Origin: an uncultured Alistipes sp. | GTDB taxonomy: Bacteria; Bacteroidota; Bacteroidia; Bacteroidales; Rikenellaceae | Assembly: GCA_944321955.1 (NCBI GenBank) | Contig: CALUNG010000005.1 | Location: 1 to 64,000 of the forward strand | Direction of reading: 5' to 3' | DNA: 64,000 nucleotides | Shown: in pieces, positions 43,586-51,998 of the stretch | Numbering within the stretch: the stretch's first letter is position 1 | Layout of the letters: each line of letters begins with the position of its first letter | Position numbers and translations under genes: made by a program | Notes under the pieces: generated by a model | Seen by the model: the letters and a program-made list of their open reading frames with translations, nothing else | Databases searched by the model: none | What the model was told of the DNA's origin: nothing

Positions 43586-46030
43586 TTAGTTTACGGTATT
43601 GATCGACGGGTCGAAGTATTCGTCGTTCTTGTACGAGAATGCGTTGTCGACCGTAGCGTCGGGGGCGCTTTCGGGGTTGTCCCTGTACTGCGAGAAGTCG
43701 CCTACCTTTCCGCCCATCGTGCAGGCCGAGACGTTGGTCCACGTATCGGTCGACTTGCTGGAGTATCCGCAAGCCCAACCCGGACCGTGGTCCGTGCTCT
43801 TGTCGGAGAGGATCACGCCCTTGTTTGTGCAGCCGATGATCTGGACGTTGGAGTGGCCGATGAAGCCGCCCGTACGGCAACCGATGTGCGAGAAGACGTT
43901 ACCGTAGTTGGTGCAGGCCTCGACCGTCGCGGTCAGCACGGTACGCAGGTCGTCGGTACCGCCCACAAGGCCGCCCATACGTTTGTTGTTGTAGTTGAGG
44001 CCCTGCTGACCGGCGAGGTTGTCCTCGATGAGTCCGTAGTTGTCGCAGTTGCGGATGTTGCCGTTCATCATGGTTCCGGCGATACCTCCGGTGCGGCCCG
44101 TGGGGCAGCTGACGTGACCGTAGTTCACGCAGTAGGTGATCTGGTTTCCGGGGTCTTTGGCCATGAATGCGCAGATACCTCCTGTCTGCATTCCGGCGCC
44201 GCCGTTCTGGGTGTTGGAGATTATGCCCGTACGCACGAAACCGTAGTTTACGCAACCCTTCTTCATCGACGATCCGCCGAGTGTCGAGTTCTTCATGGCG
44301 GCGGCGATACCTGCGGCGAAGCATATTTCGCCGTCGGTGTTGTCACCGGCGAAGTCTATGTTGTAGTAGTTCGTGACGTTCTCGACCGTCGAGTTGAGGG
44401 CGTATGCCACAAGCGAGGCGACACCCGTACCCTTGACTGCCGTACCGGTGAATGTCCATGTGATGTCGGTGTCGGGATCGCCGAGCACGAGGTTGCGTAC
44501 CGTTGCGCCGTCGATCGATCCGAAGAGGGCGTAACCGTATTGGCCGGAGCTCATGTCGGCGTTGTATGTCAGGTTCTTGATGGCGAATCCCTGGCCGTCG
44601 AATGTACCCTTGAACGGATTTACGGCCTTGTAGACGTCGGTGGTGTTCGTCTCGCTGCCGTCGACACCGCCGATGGGAGTCCATTCCGTAACGGCAGACA
44701 TGTCGATGTCGTTGAGCAGCACGACCACGCCCTCTTCGTTCTCCCAGCGGGTGGTGCCTGCACCGGCATTTACGGCCTGGGCGAAGGCCACCAGATCCGA
44801 AGCCGAGGCTATTCCGCCGCCGGTACCTTCGGGGGCCTTGGGCGACTGCCGGACGGTTATTGCCGCCGAGATGTCGTAGAGCCTGTTGGCGAAGCGTATT
44901 TCGCCGCTGCGGATCGCGCCGGAGGCATCCTCATAGGCGTCGGCCGTGAAGCGGTATGTCTGGGTCGTGAGGGCACGGCTCTGGTCGAGGAAGAGCCACG
45001 ACTGGGCCTCTTCCGAGATCGAGACCTCGTAGTCGATGCTGGCCGATACCGACACCTCGAACTGCGTGAGGTCGCCTTCGAGAACTATGTCGCCCGTAGA
45101 GCCGTTGCATGTCGGCTGTTCGATCACGGCCGAGCCGTAGGTGAAGAAGAGGGGCTTGAGTACGGTATTTCCCTGCGAGTGGGCCATTACCAGTATGTTG
45201 CCTTCGGGGGCCGAGCCGTCCATCGAGACGGTTATCGTCGAGATGGAGGTGTCGATCGAGGCCGTCACGTTGTATGCCGTGAAGATGTCGACGATGGCGC
45301 CTTCGGCAGCCGATCCTTCGACCGTATATCTGATCTTCACACGTGACGAGGCGTCGGGCACGGCGGTGTAGACCGGCGTGTCGAACGAGAGGCCGAGGGC
45401 CTCGAATATCTGCATGCGGAACTGCGATCCGTCGGCGAGGGTGAATACGGCCTCGCCGCTCTCCTCGTCGACCTCGACCGAACGGAAGAGGATGTTCGAG
45501 GCGTCGTTTGCCAGTATCTTGTTTCCGTTCTTGTCGGTGAGGGGCTGGCCGTTTACGGTCCAGTATCCCTGGTCGTCGATTCCCACTTCGGGCATCTCGC
45601 CGCCGACCTTGTATCGTTGTGTTTTCGATTCGTCGGTGTAGATCCACTCCCATGTTTTGCCGTTGTCGGTGGTCTGTCTCCAGTACCATTCGCCGTCGTC
45701 TTCGGCGATGCCTATTACGGGGAGTGTTACCACGTCGTCCTGCGTGGCGACGGTAACGGTATGCGTCTGGCCCTGGTCATCCATGTATGTAATGACGTAG
45801 TTGCCGTCGGCATCGGTCGATATGAGGGTTATGTATGCGCTTTTGAGCAGGTCGTTGAGGGCTGTCATCTGCGATTCGAGATCGGAGGCCTTCTTTTCGA
45901 GCTCTTCGAGTATCGACTCGACGTCGTCGAGGTCCTGTTTTATGCGGGTGTCGTCGTACTTCGAACATCCGCCGGCCAGAAGCAGGAACGCGAGCAACAA
46001 TATGTTGAAATATCTTTTCATGTTATTCAT
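43586..46030 (-). CDS. DUF4988/GLUG surface lipoprotein without catalytic domain
   Basis: 814 residues (a start four codons later, MKRYFN, is equally possible). Lipobox AGGC; coiled coil and DUF4988 (about 25-200) with the DADGNYVITYMDD segment shared with its neighbours; a BACON-like beta domain (about 300-395, ending ITVRQSPK); the shared starter module (ASASDLVAFAQAVNAG, NDIDMSAVTEWTPIGG) and GLUG repeats to the end. No enzyme domain follows the repeats, unlike the two flanking paralogues. A glycan- or substrate-binding surface protein of the SusCD locus is the likely role. Confidence 0.82.
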   Translation of the reverse strand: MNNMKRYFNILLLAFLLLAGGCSKYDDTRIKQDLDDVESILEELEKKASDLESQMTALNDLLKSAYITLISTDADGNYVITYMDDQGQTHTVTVATQDDVVTLPVIGIAEDDGEWYWRQTTDNGKTWEWIYTDESKTQRYKVGGEMPEVGIDDQGYWTVNGQPLTDKNGNKILANDASNILFRSVEVDEESGEAVFTLADGSQFRMQIFEALGLSFDTPVYTAVPDASSRVKIRYTVEGSAAEGAIVDIFTAYNVTASIDTSISTITVSMDGSAPEGNILVMAHSQGNTVLKPLFFTYGSAVIEQPTCNGSTGDIVLEGDLTQFEVSVSASIDYEVSISEEAQSWLFLDQSRALTTQTYRFTADAYEDASGAIRSGEIRFANRLYDISAAITVRQSPKAPEGTGGGIASASDLVAFAQAVNAGAGTTRWENEEGVVVLLNDIDMSAVTEWTPIGGVDGSETNTTDVYKAVNPFKGTFDGQGFAIKNLTYNADMSSGQYGYALFGSIDGATVRNLVLGDPDTDITWTFTGTAVKGTGVASLVAYALNSTVENVTNYYNIDFAGDNTDGEICFAAGIAAAMKNSTLGGSSMKKGCVNYGFVRTGIISNTQNGGAGMQTGGICAFMAKDPGNQITYCVNYGHVSCPTGRTGGIAGTMMNGNIRNCDNYGLIEDNLAGQQGLNYNNKRMGGLVGGTDDLRTVLTATVEACTNYGNVFSHIGCRTGGFIGHSNVQIIGCTNKGVILSDKSTDHGPGWACGYSSKSTDTWTNVSACTMGGKVGDFSQYRDNPESAPDATVDNAFSYKNDEYFDPSINTVN

Positions 46031-46051
46031 AATTTAGGGATGTCGGAGATG

Positions 46052-49000
46052 TTAATCGAGTATTCTCACGTGCATGTAGTTCATGCAGCTGCGTTCGTCG
46101 CCCTTCGAGTCGCACGACTTGCATACGACGCCTCCGGGTTTGGTCCACATCGAGGTCGAGCCGCCGCCGTCGAAACGGATGGCGTTGTACATTCCGAGTT
46201 TCTCCATCACGCGGTAGAGCTGGTAGTAGTCCATTCCGGTTCCGCTCGAAGCCGTGCCGCTGACGCAGACGATCTTGACGGTGGTACCGGCCTGATCGGC
46301 GCCCATCACGGTAGCGGGTTTCTCCTCGTTGTTCGAGATGTTGCCCCACGCGCCGTTGTTGAGGAAACGGTACATGCTTCCGTTGTGCATGATGATCGGT
46401 TTTGTCTGCGAGCCGATGGTGACTTCGCCCTTTATCGATATGGGGTCTCCGGCCTTGAGTGCTGCGAGCCTGTCGGCGGCTTCGCCCGTAAGCTGGAGCA
46501 CCCACTGGTTGCGGTTCTCGACGAAGGGCACCTCTATCGTGGCGTTGTTACGTCCGTCGACCACGGCCTTGACCGTACCGTCGATGTAACCGCAGTTGAC
46601 CTTGAGGTCGGAGTTGCTTTCGCCGACGATGAAGAGGGCGTTGGGGTTGACGTTGTTGAATATGCCGGGATGCGGTTCGTGCTTGAATCGCGAGGTGTAG
46701 AGGTTGGCCGTCTGGCAGTATTCGAATCCGACGGGCACCTTGTTCAGGGCAACGATCGTGTCGTTGACCGAATAGTACTCGACCTCGATGTCGCCGCTCT
46801 TGACCATGCCGGTGAAGTCACGGTTGGAGAAGCTGATGGAGCGGTCCTCGAAGAGGGTGAAACCGGGAGCATGCGCGGTGTAGGCCTGACGCACGTAGGG
46901 GTTGTTGATGTAGACCGGTTCGTCGTACTCGACATGGAATGCGCGCGGGAATCCGAGATTGCTTTCGAAGAAACCGGTGTTGATGCCGGCGACGATGTTG
47001 CGGCCTTCGGACGTGCGGCGCAGACAGGTCTCCGAGAGAGTTTCACGCAGGTTCTTGCCGTTGTTCGAGTTGCCGTTGTTGTTGGGGTTGAGGCAGAGCT
47101 CGTCGGCCATTACCGTTTCGAGCACGACTTTGGGGTTTGTGAGGTCGACGGTCACCACGTGGATGTCCGAATCGTGGTTCAGCAGGTCGTAGCGGGTGTA
47201 AGTCACGCCGTCGGCGAGCTGGGTCTCTTCGGCGACGTTCCATGCGTAGTATTCGTCGTCCTTGTCGTCGAGGCCGTTGGCCTTGGGGTCGAAGTCGCCG
47301 TGGCATACGGCCGTGGTGTATGTTGCTTCGGGAGCGCTTTCGGGGTTATCCTTGCAGGCGGTCCAGTCTCCCACGCGGCCGCCGATGATGCAGCCGGTGA
47401 TCACGTCGGCCGACTTGTTGTATCCGCAGGCCCAGCCCGAACCATGCTTGGCGGTGCCGACGGTCGTGTGGTCCGAGAGGATTATGCCCTGGTTTTCGCA
47501 AGCGGTGATCGTGGCTTCGTTGTGCCCGACGAAACCGCCGGTACGGCAACCCAGCTGCGAGAAGACGTTGCCGGCATTGAGGCACGACTCGATGGTTGCG
47601 CCGGCTGCGGCAGCGCCCGAAAGGCCGCCCATGCGTTTGTAGTTGGGGTTGGCGCCGAATATGCCGTCGATGTCGTCCTGCACCGTACCGTTGTTGGTGC
47701 AGCGGGTCATCGATCCGCCGTTGAGCACGCCGGTGATACCGCCGCCGCGGCCCGAGGGGGCGTTCAGTGCGCCGTTGTTGGTGCAGTCGGCGAGGGTGGC
47801 GGTGCCCGAAACGAACCCGCAGATGCCTCCCTGCTGGAAACCGCCGTTGGCGCCGTTTCCGGTGTTGTCGATGCGGCCGCAGGAGAGTGCGCCCTCATTG
47901 GTGCAGCCCGAAATTGCGGCGTTGTTGGCCACGCCGGCAATTCCGCCCATACGTACCGATATGTTGACGGCGTCGGAGCCTTCGAATACCACCGACGTGC
48001 GGTTCGTGCAGTCGGTGATGCGGCCTTCGGCATAACCGGCGAAGGGGGCGAATGCGGCACCCTGCGGTGCTGTACCCTTGAGCGTTATTTTGCCTTCGAT
48101 GGTCAGGTTCTTGATCTCGGCCTCGCTGCCGAGGAACGAGAAGAGGCCGTGCGATATGTTGCCGTCGCCCAGATCGAACGTCCAATCCACGTTGCGCAGG
48201 GCGTGTCCGTTGCCGTTGAATACGCGTGCGAACCGGTTTTCGCCGGCGGTGTATGTGACGGCCTTGTTGGCGGTCGTGGTGTCGGGGGTAACCGTTCCTC
48301 CGATCACGTATTCGTTCCAGTCGACGCCCGACATGTCGATGTCGTTCATCAGGCGCACTTCACCCTCGATGATGTACTTTTCGAGGCTGCGGCCGTTGTT
48401 TACGGCCGAGGCGAATGCCTTCAGGTCGTCGGCCGAGCAGATGCCGGTGGGTTCGCCCTGCATGGTGGTGAACGAGAGGGGCTTTATGATCACGTTGTCG
48501 ACGCCGTCATAGAACATGACGGTGAGCAGACCCTGCTCGAAACCTTCGGGGAAGGTCACGGTGATGGTTTTGGCCGCGGTGTCGAGTACGGGCTCGTCGA
48601 TACCTTCGAACTTCTCGATCGAGAGTACCGACGTGGGGGTCTCGCCCACGAGCGTGTAGTGTATTACCAGCGGTGTGGTCGGGTCGGTTATGACGCTCTT
48701 CTGTTCGACGTCGAACTGCACGTTGAAGCCGTCGTTGATACGGGCGGTGAGCGTAACGCCGTTTCCGAGGGTGAAGGTGACGTAACCGTCACTGGTCTCG
48801 ATGGCCGTAATCACCGAAGCGCTCTTGCCTTCGGACTTTACGGGATTTCCCTGCGCGTCGGTTATCCGTTCGCCGAAGAGGGTCCAGTAACCCTCGTCGT
48901 CCACGCCGATCTGCGGGGTGCGGCCCGTGACGGGGATCATCTCGCCGTCGGTGTCGAGCAGCCACGAGGTGGTGCCGTCGACGGTTGTGGTCCAGTACCA

Positions 49001-49342
49001 TACGCCGTCCTGCTGCTGCATGCCGATGATGGGTTCGGAGTCGACGTCGTCCTGTGTGGCGACGTTGATTGTCTGTTCGACGTTGTTGTCGTCCTTGTAC
49101 GTGATGATGTAGTTTCCGTCGGCGTCCTGCGTGACGGAGGTTATGGCGCCGCTGTTGCCGGCTATGGCCGTGAGGGCGTCGAGTTGCTCCTGCATGGAGT
49201 CTATCTGCGTACGCAACTCGTTGAGGTCCTTGTATATCTGGTCGATATCCTTCCAGAGGGCCGAGTCGTCGTACTCGTTGTTGCAGCCGGCGCAGCAGAG
49301 CAGCGGCCACATGGCAACAAATATCAGTATCAATCTCTTCAT
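46052..49342 (-). CDS. DUF4988/GLUG surface lipoprotein with C-terminal phosphodiester glycosidase (NAGPA) domain
   Basis: 1096 residues. Lipobox CAGC (Cys20), coiled coil plus DUF4988 (about 22-200), a beta domain, GLUG repeats (about 310-690), then a phosphodiester glycosidase domain (about 704-1096). That family is typified by the human uncovering enzyme, which removes GlcNAc from GlcNAc-1-phospho-mannose. Signatures visible are AGINTGFFES, TVMGADQAG, and the RFDGGGSTSMW motif near the C terminus. It is expected to cut sugar-1-phosphodiester bonds at the cell surface. Upstream is the S1/P1 nuclease gene, 25 bases away. Confidence 0.88.
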   Translation of the reverse strand: MKRLILIFVAMWPLLCCAGCNNEYDDSALWKDIDQIYKDLNELRTQIDSMQEQLDALTAIAGNSGAITSVTQDADGNYIITYKDDNNVEQTINVATQDDVDSEPIIGMQQQDGVWYWTTTVDGTTSWLLDTDGEMIPVTGRTPQIGVDDEGYWTLFGERITDAQGNPVKSEGKSASVITAIETSDGYVTFTLGNGVTLTARINDGFNVQFDVEQKSVITDPTTPLVIHYTLVGETPTSVLSIEKFEGIDEPVLDTAAKTITVTFPEGFEQGLLTVMFYDGVDNVIIKPLSFTTMQGEPTGICSADDLKAFASAVNNGRSLEKYIIEGEVRLMNDIDMSGVDWNEYVIGGTVTPDTTTANKAVTYTAGENRFARVFNGNGHALRNVDWTFDLGDGNISHGLFSFLGSEAEIKNLTIEGKITLKGTAPQGAAFAPFAGYAEGRITDCTNRTSVVFEGSDAVNISVRMGGIAGVANNAAISGCTNEGALSCGRIDNTGNGANGGFQQGGICGFVSGTATLADCTNNGALNAPSGRGGGITGVLNGGSMTRCTNNGTVQDDIDGIFGANPNYKRMGGLSGAAAAGATIESCLNAGNVFSQLGCRTGGFVGHNEATITACENQGIILSDHTTVGTAKHGSGWACGYNKSADVITGCIIGGRVGDWTACKDNPESAPEATYTTAVCHGDFDPKANGLDDKDDEYYAWNVAEETQLADGVTYTRYDLLNHDSDIHVVTVDLTNPKVVLETVMADELCLNPNNNGNSNNGKNLRETLSETCLRRTSEGRNIVAGINTGFFESNLGFPRAFHVEYDEPVYINNPYVRQAYTAHAPGFTLFEDRSISFSNRDFTGMVKSGDIEVEYYSVNDTIVALNKVPVGFEYCQTANLYTSRFKHEPHPGIFNNVNPNALFIVGESNSDLKVNCGYIDGTVKAVVDGRNNATIEVPFVENRNQWVLQLTGEAADRLAALKAGDPISIKGEVTIGSQTKPIIMHNGSMYRFLNNGAWGNISNNEEKPATVMGADQAGTTVKIVCVSGTASSGTGMDYYQLYRVMEKLGMYNAIRFDGGGSTSMWTKPGGVVCKSCDSKGDERSCMNYMHVRILD

Positions 49343-49367
49343 GTTTGAAATTTTAAGGTTTGTTCAT

Positions 49368-50171
49368 TCAGTCGAAAAGTTCGTTGAGCGTTTCGGCGAG
49401 ACGGTATCCGGCCTTCAGAATCTGGCTCTCGACCAGCGGCAGCGCGCTGTTGAGGAAATCCTGACCCAGACGCTGGTCGGGTTTGGCCATGTCGAACTGT
49501 ACGATGCAGCTGAGGGCTGCTTCGTGGAGCCAGTCGCGCGGTGTGCCGGCCGTGATTTCGTCGATACGTTGCCGGGGCAGCCGGTCGAGCTCTTCGGCCC
49601 ATTCGGTCACGGACCAGATGCGTGTGGTCGTGATTATCTCGTTGTCCCAGACGTGGTGTATGTAGAACTTGTGCGGTTTGTGGTACTTGTCCTCGAACAT
49701 GACGTCGTACTTCATGTTGCGGCCGCTGTACTTGATGTGTGCGGGGCAGTGCATGTCGCCGACGAAGTGTATGAGCAGCTTGAGGTTCACGGCCACGGTC
49801 GAGTCGGGCAGGTTGCGGTAGTCCTGCAGGGTCTGCGAGCACTTTTCGATGGCGAATATGGCGTTTCCCTCTTCGGGGTCGAGCAGCGAGTCGTTGTAGC
49901 GGCAGTCGGCATCGACGGGCGTGCTGTGCCATCCGTTCGTAAAACGGTACTCGGGCGTATGGCGGTACTCGTCGGCCCACTTTGCGTAGTAGACTATGGA
50001 GTGTCCGCCCAGATATTTCTCGATGCGTTTTCTGGCGCGTTTCGTGAGGTGCCGTTCGGCTATCTTGGCAATCGTTTCGTGGCCTTCGCGCCCCCATGCC
50101 GATGCCTCCTGCGAAGGCATCAGCACAAGGAGTGCGACAAGCATCATTGCCAACCTTTTGATGGTCTTCAT
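49368..50171 (-). CDS. Exported S1/P1-type nuclease
   Basis: 267 residues. The signal peptide is cleaved before Trp26 (SAWGREGHE), which matters because in this family the mature N-terminal Trp binds a zinc ion. Other zinc ligands are visible: ADEYR (Asp), the His of NGWHSTPVD, HFVGDMHCPAH, and HHVWDNEI. Relatives cleave single-stranded DNA or RNA and can act as 3'-nucleotidases or, in bacteria, phospholipase C-like phosphodiesterases. Start at ATG 50171. Only 14 bases separate it from susD, so it belongs to the SusCD operon. Confidence 0.93.
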   Translation of the reverse strand: MKTIKRLAMMLVALLVLMPSQEASAWGREGHETIAKIAERHLTKRARKRIEKYLGGHSIVYYAKWADEYRHTPEYRFTNGWHSTPVDADCRYNDSLLDPEEGNAIFAIEKCSQTLQDYRNLPDSTVAVNLKLLIHFVGDMHCPAHIKYSGRNMKYDVMFEDKYHKPHKFYIHHVWDNEIITTTRIWSVTEWAEELDRLPRQRIDEITAGTPRDWLHEAALSCIVQFDMAKPDQRLGQDFLNSALPLVESQILKAGYRLAETLNELFD

Positions 50172-50185
50172 GTCGGTCGGTGGTA

Positions 50186-51979
50186 TCAATATCCGGGATT
50201 CTGCGTGAGGGCGCCGCCGGTAGCTATGCGCTGGTCCTGCGGGATAGGCCAGAGGTAGTCCCGCTCCTCGTTCCACTGGTATGTCTCGGCCGAATACATG
50301 AGCACGTATCCGTGGTCGCCTTCGGAGAGGGTCAGACCGCCTTCATCGACGCTGTATGCCTCCAGACGGGTCGAGGGTTTCTCGCCCGTATAGAGCAGGA
50401 TGTCGGGTTCGTTGTCGCCGTTCATGTCGTACTCGCCGAGCGAGTGGAAGTAGAGACCCTCGAAGCCCTTGTTGCCGTAAGCATTGGGGGTCAGGAACTT
50501 GCCCTCCTTCCAGCGGAGCATGTCCCACTGGCGGAAACCTTCGGCCACCAGCTCGACGGTACGTTCGCGGCGTATCTCGAGTATGGCGCCGGTCATGGCG
50601 CTCTGTGTGACGTTGGGGTAGTAGCTGGCCATCAGGGCGTCGGGGGCGGCGTTGGCCTCCTCCATCGACATGTGGGCCATTCCCACGCGGTCGCGTATGG
50701 CATTGACCGTCAGCTCTATGTCCTCCTGCGTGAGGGTGCCGAGTTCGGCCTTGGCCTCGGCGTAGTTGAGCAGCACTTCGGGATAGCGGAAGAGCGGCCA
50801 GTCGGTTGTCGAGGTCGTAGCGGTGTTGTGCGAGTCGTCGCTGATGAACTTGATGATGCTGTAGCTGCCGAGGTTGTTCTTCATGGTCTCGACGGTCTCG
50901 TCCTCCTGTCCCACCTGTTTGTATCCGGGAGCCAGCAGCGTCTGTGCCATGCGGGGATCGCGGTCGGCGAACGACTCGGCGTACGACATGGTCTGGTAAC
51001 CGGCCTTGTCCTGCACCTTCGATCCGTCGGCCATGAGGTAGTGGTTGGCAAAGCGGTTCGTGGCGCTGACGCGGTAGTTTCCGAGCAGGGCGAACTGCAT
51101 GTTGTGGCGGATGAGCAGGTCGGTATTGAACCGTATGCCGAGGATCACCTCTTCGGGAGCGGCGTCCTCGAGGATGAAGAAGTCGCGGTAGGCACCCAGA
51201 CCTGTCGAGTTCTTCTTGTAGACCGAATATTTGTTCTGGGCTATTATGAGGCCTGCGGCATCGGCGGCCTGTTCGAGGAACCATTGAGCCGATATCTGCT
51301 GTCCGTCGACCGTTTCGTCGGGGATGTCGTGGTATTTGCGGAACGTACCCTCGAAGAGGGCGGCACGCGACTTGAGGGCGAGTGCGGCGTTTTTCGAGAG
51401 GCGGTACGTTGCGTCGGCCGTCCACTGGTCGGGCAGTTTTTCGTAAGCCAGGTCGAGGTCCTTGATCACCTTGTACATGACGTAACCGCGCGAGTCGCGG
51501 GGCTTCTTGAGCGAAGTCCAGTCCGTATCGGAGATCACGTAGTCGTAGTATGGCACGTCGCCGTACTTCTTGACCTTCTCGAAGTAGAACCATGCACGGA
51601 AGAAGTGGGCCACGCCTTCGTATTTCGAGCGTACGGCTTCGTCGACGCAGTTCTGGTCGTATTCGAACTGGAGGTTTATCCAGCGCAGGTACTGCCATGC
51701 GCCGGTACCCCAGTTTTCGTCTTCGGGGGTACGCGTACCCTTTGCCACGTCGGTGAGGGCCGAGCCCACATAGTCGTCGGCATAGAGTCTGAGCAGGTCT
51801 TCGGGAGCCGGGAACTGGTTGTAGTATCTGTTTGTCCAGAGTTCGAGCTCGGTGTCGTTCGAGAAGAACGAACCGGGCGAGAGGTCGGTTTCGGGTTCTT
51901 TTGTTAGGAAGTCCTCGCACGAGGTAAGGGCCGCGACGGCCGTGAATGCGGCGAGAAACCTGTATATCATCTTTTTCAT
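50186..51979 (-). CDS. SusD/RagB-family nutrient-binding lipoprotein
   Basis: 597 residues with lipobox LTSC (Cys21), the N-terminal EDFLTKEPETDLSPGSFFSN segment, TPR-like helices, and the C-terminal LRWKEGKFL and YLWPIPQDQR motifs typical of SusD. It caps the SusC barrel from outside and binds the imported ligand. It follows susC by 19 bases. The ligand cannot be read from sequence; the neighbouring phosphodiesterases are the best clue. Confidence 0.97.
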   Translation of the reverse strand: MKKMIYRFLAAFTAVAALTSCEDFLTKEPETDLSPGSFFSNDTELELWTNRYYNQFPAPEDLLRLYADDYVGSALTDVAKGTRTPEDENWGTGAWQYLRWINLQFEYDQNCVDEAVRSKYEGVAHFFRAWFYFEKVKKYGDVPYYDYVISDTDWTSLKKPRDSRGYVMYKVIKDLDLAYEKLPDQWTADATYRLSKNAALALKSRAALFEGTFRKYHDIPDETVDGQQISAQWFLEQAADAAGLIIAQNKYSVYKKNSTGLGAYRDFFILEDAAPEEVILGIRFNTDLLIRHNMQFALLGNYRVSATNRFANHYLMADGSKVQDKAGYQTMSYAESFADRDPRMAQTLLAPGYKQVGQEDETVETMKNNLGSYSIIKFISDDSHNTATTSTTDWPLFRYPEVLLNYAEAKAELGTLTQEDIELTVNAIRDRVGMAHMSMEEANAAPDALMASYYPNVTQSAMTGAILEIRRERTVELVAEGFRQWDMLRWKEGKFLTPNAYGNKGFEGLYFHSLGEYDMNGDNEPDILLYTGEKPSTRLEAYSVDEGGLTLSEGDHGYVLMYSAETYQWNEERDYLWPIPQDQRIATGGALTQNPGY

Positions 51980-51998
51980 TGTGTGTACGCTTAAATGG

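Noticed and set aside
45617..49348. Very long open frame (1243 codons) on the plus strand opposite the GLUG/NAGPA genes
   Set aside because: It is the antisense of strongly supported proteins with signal peptides and domains; high GC and codon bias leave the complementary frame open. No family resemblance.
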